Origin: Sphingomonas crocodyli
Lineage (GTDB): Bacteria > Pseudomonadota > Alphaproteobacteria > Sphingomonadales > Sphingomonadaceae
Reading direction: 5' to 3'
Length of the DNA: 64,000 nt
Assembly (NCBI RefSeq): GCF_004005865.1
Contig: NZ_SACN01000001.1
Coordinates: forward strand, 2,480,001 to 2,544,000
Part shown: piece after piece, positions 1-7,444 of the stretch
How the letters are laid out: the number at the start of each line of letters is the position of its first letter
Numbering within the stretch: the first letter of the stretch is position 1
Made by a program: the position numbers and the translations under genes
Notes under the pieces: model-generated
Told to the model about the DNA's origin: nothing
Database searches by the model: none
What the model saw: the letters and a program-made list of their open reading frames with translations, nothing else

Positions 1-142
1 GGTTCATGTCGTTCATCGGCGTCACTCGGCCCCCGGCAGAAAGCGCAATTGCGGGTGGATCGCAAAAGGATCATAGAGCGACCGGCGCGAACGGCCACCC
101 GGTTCGCCCGCGTAACATGTTTTTTCGGATACGTCCCAGGCG

Positions 143-1588
143 ATGCTTTCCCCGACCCCGCTCGACGCCCGGTTCGCGGCCTATTCGCCGCGGCTGAACC
201 GCCCGCCCTTCACGATCGTCAGCGTCCTCCTCCATGTCGGGGCCCTGGTCCTGCTCGCGGTGCTGGTGGATATGGCGTGGCGCCAGACGGGCCTGTTCGC
301 GTGGAGCGTGGGCCTTGCCTATATCGGCTACGACACCTTCCTGCTCGGCTTCGTCGCGGTGATGACCTGGTCGCTCCATCGCCAGCAGACGCTGCCGCCG
401 CCCCCGCCCGTCGCGGTGCCCGAAACGCTCGCCGTCCTGCTCGCCGCGCATAACGAACAGGCGGTGCTGGTCGCGACGGTGAAGGCGCTCGCAGCGCAGG
501 CCGAAGCGCCCGACATCATCCTGATCGCCGACAACGGATCGACCGACGCGACCCCGGCGGTCCTCGCCGAAGCCTTCGGCCTTGAACCCGCGCCATATGG
601 CGAGATCGCGACCTCGCCCGTCCTCCCCTCGCTGCGCTGGCTGCGTGTCGAACAGGCGGGCAAGGCCGGCGCGCTCAACGCCGTGCTGGAAAAGATCGAC
701 AGCGATATCGTGCTGACGGTCGATGCCGACACGATCCTGCTGCCCAACGCCATCGCCGCGATGCGCGCCGCCTTCCGCCGCGATCCCGCTTTGGTGGCGG
801 CAACCGGGCTGCTCGGCCCGATCTGCGACCACAGCGTCACCGGCCGCATCTTCGAATGGTTCCAGACCTACGAATATGTCCGCAACTTCATCTCGCGCTT
901 CGCGTGGATGCAGGTGAACGGCCTCCTGCTGATCTCGGGCGCCTTTGCGGGTTTCCGGCGCGAAGCCGTGGTTGCGGTCGGCGGGTTCGATCCCGATTGC
1001 ATGGTCGAGGATTATGAACTGATCCACCGGCTCCACCGCTGGTCGTGCGACAATGATCTGGGGTGGACGATCCGCGTGCTGGGCGAAGCCCGCGCGCAGA
1101 CCGATGCGCCCGCGCGCCTGATCCCCTTCCTGCGGCAGCGGCGGCGCTGGTTCGGCGGCTTCCTGCAGACCCAATATTGGAACCGCGACATGGTCGGCAA
1201 TCCGCGCTTCGGCCGGCTCGGCACGATGATGCTGCCGGTCAAGGCGCTCGATACGGTGCAGCCGCTCTACGGTCTCGTCGCGTTTGTCCTGCTGGCCGGC
1301 TTCGTGGTGACGGGGCGCTTCGTGCTGGTCCTGCCGATCCTGGGGGTGATGCTGGCCAAAGTGGTGCTCGATCTCAGCTTCCACTTCTGGTCGATCCGCC
1401 TCTATCGCCGCTGGTCGGGCGGGATGGTGCCCGAAGGCAGCGCGCGCATCCTGCTGACCTCGCTGATCGAGCCCTTCACCTTCCAGCTGCTGCGCCATGT
1501 CGGCGCGGCGTGGGGCTGGATCGCGTTCCTGAGCGGCCGTTCGACCTGGGGGAACCAAAAACGGCGCGGGCTGCTCGCGCGCCAGTGA
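143..1588 (+). CDS. Membrane family-2 glycosyltransferase (processive synthase type)
   Basis: This 481-residue protein is a membrane-bound GT2 enzyme that should polymerise or transfer sugars from nucleotide-sugar donors at the inner membrane. Two hydrophobic segments (about residues 25-75) precede the catalytic domain, which carries DNGSTD near residue 130, the DAD metal-binding triad near 195, the VEDYE acidic motif near 290 and the QRRRW acceptor motif near 335. Further hydrophobic segments follow at about 380-425. The arrangement matches BcsA/PgaC/hyaluronan-synthase-like enzymes, but no cellulose or PNAG partner genes are adjacent, so the polymer is unknown. The ATG at 143 was chosen because the hydrophobic N-terminus follows it directly. 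Confidence 0.85.
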   Translation: MLSPTPLDARFAAYSPRLNRPPFTIVSVLLHVGALVLLAVLVDMAWRQTGLFAWSVGLAYIGYDTFLLGFVAVMTWSLHRQQTLPPPPPVAVPETLAVLLAAHNEQAVLVATVKALAAQAEAPDIILIADNGSTDATPAVLAEAFGLEPAPYGEIATSPVLPSLRWLRVEQAGKAGALNAVLEKIDSDIVLTVDADTILLPNAIAAMRAAFRRDPALVAATGLLGPICDHSVTGRIFEWFQTYEYVRNFISRFAWMQVNGLLLISGAFAGFRREAVVAVGGFDPDCMVEDYELIHRLHRWSCDNDLGWTIRVLGEARAQTDAPARLIPFLRQRRRWFGGFLQTQYWNRDMVGNPRFGRLGTMMLPVKALDTVQPLYGLVAFVLLAGFVVTGRFVLVLPILGVMLAKVVLDLSFHFWSIRLYRRWSGGMVPEGSARILLTSLIEPFTFQLLRHVGAAWGWIAFLSGRSTWGNQKRRGLLARQ

Positions 1589-1679
1589 AGCGGCGATCCG
1601 TGTAACGGTGAAGGCCAATATGGTTGCGGCTTTTGTGGCCTTTGGATTCTCGCTGTAAAAACAGCGCATTATCCCCACG

Positions 1680-1788
1680 CGTCATTGCGAGCGTAGCGAA
1701 GCAATCCAGGCCTACATGGGAGAGGCTCGCGACCTGTCTCAAATGCGGGCCTGGATTGCCGCGTCGCCTGCGGCTCCTCGCAATGACG
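1680..1788. repeat. Intergenic inverted repeat, family 1, copy A
   Basis: The arms read CGTCATTGCGAG and its complement, with an inner GCAATCCAGGCC / GGCCTGGATTGC pair, so the element folds into a long hairpin. It lies in the 426-bp gap 1589-2014 between the glycosyltransferase and a small minus-strand gene. The right part of that gap holds an SOS promoter. Six more copies occur in the window. Confidence 0.9.
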
Positions 1789-1888
1789 AGTGGGGAGAAG
1801 CGCTCATGCCCCACAAGCGAGCGCCGCCACGATCGAGCGCGAGAATTTCGATCACGACTTCGTCAGCGGAAGAATCGACGCGGTTCAT
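1739..1888 (-). pseudogene. Small ORF behind an SOS promoter, probably truncated by a repeat
   Basis: An ATG at 1888, preceded by GGGGAAAG, opens a 49-codon frame about 70 bases downstream of a well-formed LexA-controlled promoter on the same strand. Only the first 33 or so codons are unique sequence; the rest is read from inverted repeat copy A, so the original gene was probably cut short when the repeat arrived. The product resembles nothing I recognise. It could also be a genuine small SOS peptide, as known SOS-induced division inhibitors can be tiny. Confidence 0.35.
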
Positions 1889-1966
1889 GGCTTTCCCCAA
1901 AACAGATCGACATCCGCTCCCTTTTGGCGAAGGGCTCGACTCGACCTTGATATTTCGAAACGCTCC

Positions 1967-1995
1967 CAATTAGAACAAATAGAGAACATTGTCAA
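1967..1995 (-). promoter_or_regulatory. SOS promoter with LexA box
   Basis: On the minus strand TTGACA (1990-1995) and TAATTG (1967-1972) are separated by exactly 17 bases, and the spacer contains GTTC-N7-GTTC (1973-1987). This direct repeat is the established LexA operator of Alphaproteobacteria. The operator sits between the -35 and -10 elements, the usual place for LexA repression. Transcription would run left, toward the small ORF at 1739-1888. Confidence 0.75.
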
Positions 1996-2014
1996 GATTG
2001 GAAAGCATGCAGAA

Positions 2015-2194
2015 TTAGCGCAGCAGCTCGGCGATCCCCGCCACCGCGGCGATGAAGCCGCACACCACCGCGATCAATGTCAGCGGCTTGGTCGCGCCCA
2101 GAAAGTCGAACAACGGATCGAACGGGCCCGAACGGGGGTTGCCGGGTTCGATCGAAATCCAGTCGTCATCATCGATAGGGCGGCGCATTCTCAT
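2015..2194 (-). CDS. Small membrane protein, hypothetical
   Basis: The 59-residue product starts with a charged segment containing four consecutive aspartates (residues 8-11) and ends with one hydrophobic helix (about residues 36-57). It would be a single-pass inner-membrane protein with a short tail. No clear Shine-Dalgarno is visible and an ATG at 2188 is an alternative start. I do not recognise the family. It is divergent from the cassette starting at 2357. Confidence 0.5.
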   Translation of the reverse strand: MRMRRPIDDDDWISIEPGNPRSGPFDPLFDFLGATKPLTLIAVVCGFIAAVAGIAELLR

Positions 2195-2356
2195 GCGTTC
2201 GATGTGCCGACGCGCGCATAGCTTTGCGAGCCGGGCGATCCGGCATCCGCATAGCATTTGCATAGGGTGTCGCCACGGTTCGTCGCAACGCGCCACGGCC
2301 TGTCGCAACACTATGAAATCCCAATGGATGCCGCCGGCCGCTCCACTCGAATAGCT

Positions 2357-2653
2357 ATGGGGCGGCCCATAATCCTTGTCGCGACGGCACAGAATGCCGC
2401 CGCTGAAGACGAGTATTATATGCCCGAGGAAGACCAACGTAGCTGCGACACCTGCCTTATCGTTGGTCAGGACGTGGAGGGCCATTGGCTGGTCCGCGAA
2501 AATCACGGCCTGATGGGCGGCATCTTCGTATCGCGCGATGCCGCGTTGCACTTTGCACAGACCGAATGCTGCGCCTTTCCCGGCGCGACCATCGTCATTG
2601 CAGGGCAACCTTTGCCCTGCCCCCTCATGCCCCCGATGGAGCAAGCCGCATGA
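2357..2653 (+). CDS. Hypothetical 98-residue protein, first gene of a methyltransferase cassette
   Basis: The protein has no signal peptide or membrane segment. It contains a CDTC pair near residue 29 and a CC pair near residue 71. The middle (HWLVRENHGLMGGIFVSRDA) resembles short uncharacterised alphaproteobacterial proteins in which a 'residue of interest' strand is followed by a helix containing SRDAALHFA. Its stop overlaps the next gene's start as ATGA, so it is translationally coupled to the two genes downstream. I do not know its function. An upstream in-frame ATG at 2258 would add 33 residues of less convincing sequence. Confidence 0.6.
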   Translation: MGRPIILVATAQNAAAEDEYYMPEEDQRSCDTCLIVGQDVEGHWLVRENHGLMGGIFVSRDAALHFAQTECCAFPGATIVIAGQPLPCPLMPPMEQAA

Positions 2654-2814
2654 ACGAGGATCTGTCCCTTCGCGCCACATTGATGGCCGATCGCGCCGCG
2701 CGCCGGCAGCGTCGGCTGCTCGGTCGGTTGAGCCTGCGCGATTTCTGGCAGGCGGTCGATCCGAAGGAGGATGCGGCGGAACAGCCCGCCAAGCCGGAGC
2801 CGAAGCCGCGATGA
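2650..2814 (+). CDS. Small basic/acidic hypothetical protein
   Basis: A 54-codon gene lies between two ATGA overlaps, sharing four bases with both the preceding and the following gene. The product has an arginine-rich stretch (about residues 14-24) followed by a charged, proline-rich tail ending PEPKPR. It has no membrane segment. The tight coupling on both sides supports it being real despite its size. The function is unknown. Confidence 0.55.
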   Translation: MNEDLSLRATLMADRAARRQRRLLGRLSLRDFWQAVDPKEDAAEQPAKPEPKPR

Positions 2815-3581
2815 CCGCGATCACGCTGCGCGAGATGACGGCGGCGGCTTATGATGCCTACAGCTTCGCCTTCCTCGATCAGGTCGATGGCGAGCCGCGC
2901 GATCCGCTGGGTCTCGATCATCGCCCCGGCCTGCTCGATGCGGAGATCTGGGCGCGGCTCGACGGCGAAATGGTGGCGATGCGTGCCGCCGGCCGCGACC
3001 ATATCCGCATCCTCGATGCGGGATGCGGACCGGGCCTGTGGCTGCTCCGCATCGCGCGGCGTGCGCGGCAACTCGGCTTCGCCTCGGTCGAATGCCGGGG
3101 GTTCGATATCGCGCCGGAGATGATCGTCCATGCCACACGGCACGCGCTCGACATCAGCGACGATCATATCCGCCTGCATTTCGTGACCGGCGACATCGTG
3201 ACCGCACTCGACGATCTGCCCGATCGGGCGTTCGACATCACGCTCTGCCTCTACAGCGTGCTCAACCATGTGCCGCGCGAGATGCTGGCGGACGTGGCGG
3301 CGCATCTAGGCCGCGTCACCCGGCACGCTTTGTTGCTGACGGTGCGCGCGGCCGACGATCATCCGACCATCTATGTCCAGCCGATCGGCCGGGCGCGTGC
3401 CATGCGGCAGGATGATCCTGGCGACCGGATCGACATCGTGATGGCCGACGGACGGCATCTGGCGCTCGTCTCGCACCGCTTCGCTGAAGGAGAATTGCGC
3501 GATCTGTTCCGCAGCCCGCTCGCCATCGCCGAGACAGCGCCCCTGTCGTCACACCTGCTGATGCTGGCTGTCGCGCGCTGA
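2811..3581 (+). CDS. Class I SAM-dependent methyltransferase
   Basis: The 256-residue product carries the class I motif I DAGCGPG at about residues 69-75, an acidic residue at the end of strand beta-2 (RGFDIAPEM, about 97-105), and a motif-II/III-like region LCLYSVLNHVP. It should transfer a methyl group from S-adenosylmethionine to an unknown acceptor. The ATG at 2811 overlaps the stop of the previous gene as ATGA; a longer frame upstream would overlap that gene completely and was not used. It ends the three-gene cassette 2357-3581. Confidence 0.8.
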   Translation: MTAITLREMTAAAYDAYSFAFLDQVDGEPRDPLGLDHRPGLLDAEIWARLDGEMVAMRAAGRDHIRILDAGCGPGLWLLRIARRARQLGFASVECRGFDIAPEMIVHATRHALDISDDHIRLHFVTGDIVTALDDLPDRAFDITLCLYSVLNHVPREMLADVAAHLGRVTRHALLLTVRAADDHPTIYVQPIGRARAMRQDDPGDRIDIVMADGRHLALVSHRFAEGELRDLFRSPLAIAETAPLSSHLLMLAVAR

Positions 3582-3602
3582 TACAGTTGCGGAAACCGGG
3601 CG

Positions 3603-3624
3603 GGCGGACTTCGGTTCGTCCGCC
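3603..3624. terminator. Stem-loop between convergent genes
   Basis: GGCGGAC and GTCCGCC form a seven-base-pair stem around an eight-base loop, 21 bases after the methyltransferase stop and just before the stop of the convergent phosphodiesterase. The U-run is weak, so termination is inferred from position. Confidence 0.4.
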
Positions 3625-3645
3625 GCTTCTATCCCTGCCCCGGCG

Positions 3646-4542
3646 TTATTCGGCCGCCGCCATCCTGAAAGGGGCGTGTTGCCCCTCCCCCATATCTTCG
3701 AAGCGCTCGTCGAACATGTGGCGGACGACCGGCTGGAAGCGGCCGTCATAGCGCGCGAGGACCAGCGGCTCGCCCACCGCATTGTGATGGGTGGCAAAGG
3801 CGTCGCCGGTCCACAGGTGGAGTGCTGCGCCGGGCGCCTCCGCGACGATCATCGCGCGATCGTCAGGCAAATCGGGATCGATCGGCGCCATATCGAGCGC
3901 GACCTGCGGCGCCGTCGACGGCGAGATGGCGAGTTGGCGGCCCTTCCAGCGGGTCGAAATCGAGCGGTGGATATGGCCGCAGATCATCGTGACGTTGGGA
4001 TGATCGCCGATCGCGGCGTCGAGGGTCTGGATCCAGCGTGCATCGGGTTCCGGCGACATCCACGGAATGCCGGTTTCGACCGGGGGATGGTGCAGCACGA
4101 TCATCACCGGCTTGGTGCCCGTTTCCGCCAGCCGCGCGCGCAGCCACGCCGCGCGCGTTTCGCAGAAGACGCCGCCATGATGGCCGTCCTCGCCCAGCGT
4201 ATCGATCACGATGAAGCGCACCGCATCACTATCGATCACATATTGGACGAAGCCGTCGGGGCGCGGAATGTGGGGGAAGACATGCGCCATCGCGGCGCGA
4301 TCGTCATGGTTGCCCACGCACAGATAGACGGGGAAGTCGCACGGCTCGATCGCCTCGCGCAGCCGTTCGTAGCTCGCCACATCGCCGCGATCGACCAGAT
4401 CGCCGGTCAGGAACAGCATGTCGGGCTTCACCGTCAGCTTGCCGAGCCAGGCGATCGCCTGGTCGAGGCGATGGCGGTTCAGCTCGTCAGGCGAATCGAT
4501 CTCGAAGCCGAGATGGAGGTCGGTCAGCTGGGCAATCAGCAT
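3646..4542 (-). CDS. Calcineurin-like phosphoesterase, CpdA-type
   Basis: This 298-residue cytoplasmic protein has the complete metallophosphoesterase signature: D8/H10 in TDLH, D48 in GDLVDRG, N78/H79 in GNHD, a histidine in LHHPP and GHIH near residue 204. The family member closest in layout is CpdA, the class III 3',5'-cyclic nucleotide phosphodiesterase. The substrate is inferred, not shown. A cAMP or cGMP role would be notable because a protein with two cNMP-binding domains is encoded 3 kb away at 7445-9886. It is separated by 171 bases from the cytochrome operon and is probably transcribed alone or from read-through. Confidence 0.8.
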   Translation of the reverse strand: MLIAQLTDLHLGFEIDSPDELNRHRLDQAIAWLGKLTVKPDMLFLTGDLVDRGDVASYERLREAIEPCDFPVYLCVGNHDDRAAMAHVFPHIPRPDGFVQYVIDSDAVRFIVIDTLGEDGHHGGVFCETRAAWLRARLAETGTKPVMIVLHHPPVETGIPWMSPEPDARWIQTLDAAIGDHPNVTMICGHIHRSISTRWKGRQLAISPSTAPQVALDMAPIDPDLPDDRAMIVAEAPGAALHLWTGDAFATHHNAVGEPLVLARYDGRFQPVVRHMFDERFEDMGEGQHAPFRMAAAE

Positions 4543-4713
4543 CGCGTCGATCCCATATCTGCGGCCGGCTGACGGTCCGGCGGTCCTTTACGTCCCCCCT
4601 TCAGGACGCATGGGAAGATCATCACTTCCCCATCACGCCCGCTGTGACACACAACACACTTCGTAAGACTTAACGTCGATTTGAACCAATACGTCCGCCG
4701 AAACGATCTGGTT

Positions 4714-6549
4714 TCAACTGCCCGAAGCCTTTTCATTGCTCTTGTCGTCCAGCCGCTGCGCGGCTTTGCCGCGCACCTTGCCGCTCCGAACCATCAGCGG
4801 GGCGAAATCGTTCCGGTGATAATCATGGCACATCGCGCAAGACGAGGGCACCTGCTTGTGCGCGTCCTGACCGCCATGACAATCCTGGCAACGCGCGATC
4901 TTCGGCAGGTTGACGTCGCTCGACAGCTTCGACGTTTTCACCGCGTGGCAGCTTTCGCACTTTTCGGTGTCATGCGCGGCGTGATCGAACCAGCCCTTCA
5001 TCATGTACCGCTTGGTCAGCACCACCGGCGCCACCGCGAAGGGCGTGCGCGCATCGCCCGTCGGCTTGATGACGTGGCAGTCGAAACAGGCGCCGCCGGG
5101 CGAGAATACCGCGCGGATCGCGCTGTCCGCCGTCCCGCCGCGCGCGACCTGGCCCTGCGCATAATTGACCGCGACGGCCCGGTTCGCGAACGCGCCCGGA
5201 CGGCGGCGATCCATGCCCTGCGTCGCCGCGGCGCGATACTGGCCGCCCGACGAATAGAAGGCGCGGATATCGGCGACGACCTGCGCCGGATCGCCATGCC
5301 GCAGCGTGCGGATCGTGCCGCCGACCGCATCGAAATCGAGCGAGTGGCACGCCTGGCAATCGGCCTCCATGTCGACCGCGACGAAGCTGCTGCCCGTCGC
5401 GTCGCGGCGGTGGCAGTTGGCGCAGGCCAGCGGCTGACCATAGCCTTCGCCCTTGCCCAGCATCTTGGCCATCTGCGCGACGCCATTGGTGGCCGACAGG
5501 TGGATGTCGTGCGGGAATTTCAGGCCGTTATTCTCGGTCGGCTTGCCGTCGAGCGAGACGCGCGCCGCGCTGGGCACGCCCGCCGCGCTCACCATGCGCA
5601 GCGTCGGCATGAATTGCGGGTGATCATCCCCGAAGTCGGCCGCATCGGCCAGCTTGGTGTCGGTCAGCCGGCCCTTCATGTCCTTGTGGCAATTGGTGCA
5701 GAAGCGTTCGTCGGTCGCCGGCATCGCCGTCGCGCCCTCATGCTCGGTATGGCATTCGACGCAGCGGCCCGGCGGACGGTTGAACAGCCCGTTGGCGACG
5801 CGCTTGAAACGGGTTTCGATCCCGCCCTTGCCCATCGCGACTTGCAGGCGCGCCGGATCGGCATGATCGTGGACCGCCGTGTGACAGGCCGCGCACGCCT
5901 CGTCCTTCACCGAGCTACCGCCGTTGACGTGGCAGGCGCGGCAATCATTTTCGAGGCCCTTGTGGACCTGCGACAGCGCGCCCGAAGACCACATCTGATC
6001 GGCGTGGAAGCTCTTGGCGCGCGCGGCGCCGGCTTCGGGTTCGGCGCGCGAGAAGCTGGCGACCAGCGGCCAGGCGAGGAAGATCGCGAGGATCGCGATC
6101 ACGAAGGTCCACGCCAGCGGGCGCTTGCCGGGGATCACCGAGGCCAGCGAGAAGACCTTCGCCTCCTCCTTCGCCTCGGACGAATTGGAAATCGCGCCGA
6201 CGCGCTCGACCGTCAGGATGACCTGACCGGCCTCATCCCCCTCGCCCGCCGACACGCGGATGTCGTGCGAACCGATACGGACGTCGGCGCCGCTGATCGC
6301 GTTGACGGTGACATGTTCGGTCTGGTTGCCGTCGACGACGATGGGCAGCCCAGCGGTCGCCGAAATCTCGACCTGGCCGTTGCCGACCAGCCGGATCATC
6401 GCGTGATGCAGCGTCACCGCCAGATCGGGCAGGTGAATGTCGCTCTCGGTCCCGCGACCGACGGTCAGCTGCGGACGGTTGAAGCTCTTGGAACGGACGA
6501 TTTCCCGGCCGTCGGCGGTGCGCGCAAGCTTGCGGACGATGAAGCTCAT
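4714..6549 (-). CDS. FHA-domain decaheme cytochrome c, membrane anchored
   Basis: The 611-residue protein joins three parts. Residues 1-115 form an FHA-like domain (LTVGRGTESDIHL at 28-40, HH at 48-49), which in known proteins binds phosphothreonine. Residues 145-165 are a single membrane helix. Residues 180-580 contain ten CXXCH haem-c motifs, at 203, 219, 263, 284, 376, 398, 488, 531, 554 and 571. The topology implied is a cytoplasmic FHA domain and periplasmic haems. It is the last gene of a three-gene operon, 10 bases after the membrane cytochrome-like gene. Haem spacing recalls NapC/TorC and tetrahaem class III-like modules, but I know no characterised protein with this fusion. Confidence 0.85.
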   Translation of the reverse strand: MSFIVRKLARTADGREIVRSKSFNRPQLTVGRGTESDIHLPDLAVTLHHAMIRLVGNGQVEISATAGLPIVVDGNQTEHVTVNAISGADVRIGSHDIRVSAGEGDEAGQVILTVERVGAISNSSEAKEEAKVFSLASVIPGKRPLAWTFVIAILAIFLAWPLVASFSRAEPEAGAARAKSFHADQMWSSGALSQVHKGLENDCRACHVNGGSSVKDEACAACHTAVHDHADPARLQVAMGKGGIETRFKRVANGLFNRPPGRCVECHTEHEGATAMPATDERFCTNCHKDMKGRLTDTKLADAADFGDDHPQFMPTLRMVSAAGVPSAARVSLDGKPTENNGLKFPHDIHLSATNGVAQMAKMLGKGEGYGQPLACANCHRRDATGSSFVAVDMEADCQACHSLDFDAVGGTIRTLRHGDPAQVVADIRAFYSSGGQYRAAATQGMDRRRPGAFANRAVAVNYAQGQVARGGTADSAIRAVFSPGGACFDCHVIKPTGDARTPFAVAPVVLTKRYMMKGWFDHAAHDTEKCESCHAVKTSKLSSDVNLPKIARCQDCHGGQDAHKQVPSSCAMCHDYHRNDFAPLMVRSGKVRGKAAQRLDDKSNEKASGS

Positions 6550-6559
6550 GATCTCGCGC

Positions 6560-7441
6560 TCACCAGTAGAAGAAGACGGCGAAGATATGGACGAACAGCG
6601 CCGAGATCAGCGCGAAGGTCAGCGGCACATGAATGTACAGCCACACCTCCAGCAACGCCTTCAATCGCAAATGCTTTCGTATTCGCGATAGCGAGGATCG
6701 CTTGCGTTCGAGCAGGGTTTCGACCTGGTCGAGCGCGTCATTGCCGTAACCGCTTTCGCGGCCCGGCGCGCTGCGGATCAGATCGAGCGCCTTCTTCGTC
6801 CCGCACTTCGGATAATGGCCCGAAAGCCGCGCGATCAGCCCGCCCGCGAACGGATCGTCGTTCAGCGAATATTGCACCATTTCCGCTTCGTCATGGTTCA
6901 GCGGCTGGGCAGCGTCGTGGATCTGGCGATCGAGCATGCGCAGATTGTCGAGCATCTGCACCTGCGTCGTCTCACCGCGGTTCGCCGAAAGCTCCTGCGG
7001 GACGAGCGAGTAAGCGGTGATGCCGAAAATGCCCGAGATGATCACGAACATCATCAGCGCATAAGCGAGCGTGTGGACGTTCCAGCCGAACTGGAAGCCG
7101 GTGTGCAGCGTCGCGATGACGATCAGGGCGAGGCCCAGATAGACGTGCGCCGACGTCCACGCCTTGAGCGACCAGCGCCCCGGCGTGATCGTGCGCTTGC
7201 GCGCGCCCAGCATCGTCAGCCACAGGATCAGGCCCGCACCGATCGTGCCCATGATATAACCATAGGCGCTGCCCCCGTTCGGGCGCGGCTCCACATGGTT
7301 GAAACCGTAGATCAGGATCGCGAGGAAAGACGCCGCGAACGCGATCTTGAGCCACAGGAAACCGCGATAACGCAGGAAGCTTTCGTGGTCCGAATGGCGG
7401 GTGCGACCCGTGGTCTTCTGCCGGTCAGCCTTGCTCGCCAT
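6560..7441 (-). CDS. Membrane protein resembling b-type cytochrome subunit
   Basis: The 293-residue product has about five hydrophobic helices: near 30-48, 60-80, 97-118, 125-147 and 268-293. Histidines lie in or next to the helices at H99, H113, H123, H271 and H285, a pattern suited to bis-histidine haem b ligation. A soluble stretch of about 110 residues separates helix four from the last helix. It sits 3 bases after the flavo-iron-sulphur gene and 10 bases before the decaheme gene, so it probably passes electrons across the membrane between them. Haem binding is inferred. Confidence 0.7.
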   Translation of the reverse strand: MASKADRQKTTGRTRHSDHESFLRYRGFLWLKIAFAASFLAILIYGFNHVEPRPNGGSAYGYIMGTIGAGLILWLTMLGARKRTITPGRWSLKAWTSAHVYLGLALIVIATLHTGFQFGWNVHTLAYALMMFVIISGIFGITAYSLVPQELSANRGETTQVQMLDNLRMLDRQIHDAAQPLNHDEAEMVQYSLNDDPFAGGLIARLSGHYPKCGTKKALDLIRSAPGRESGYGNDALDQVETLLERKRSSLSRIRKHLRLKALLEVWLYIHVPLTFALISALFVHIFAVFFYW

Positions 7442-7444
7442 GAC

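Noticed and set aside
71..1678. Long minus-strand frame across the first glycosyltransferase
   Set aside because: It is antisense to a gene with clear catalytic motifs; its product is low-complexity, rich in Arg, Asp, Gln and His, as expected for the mirror frame of GC-rich coding DNA.
2538..2810. Longer N-terminus for the methyltransferase
   Set aside because: It would lie entirely over the two small upstream genes in another frame and has no domain; the ATGA overlap at 2811 is the natural start.
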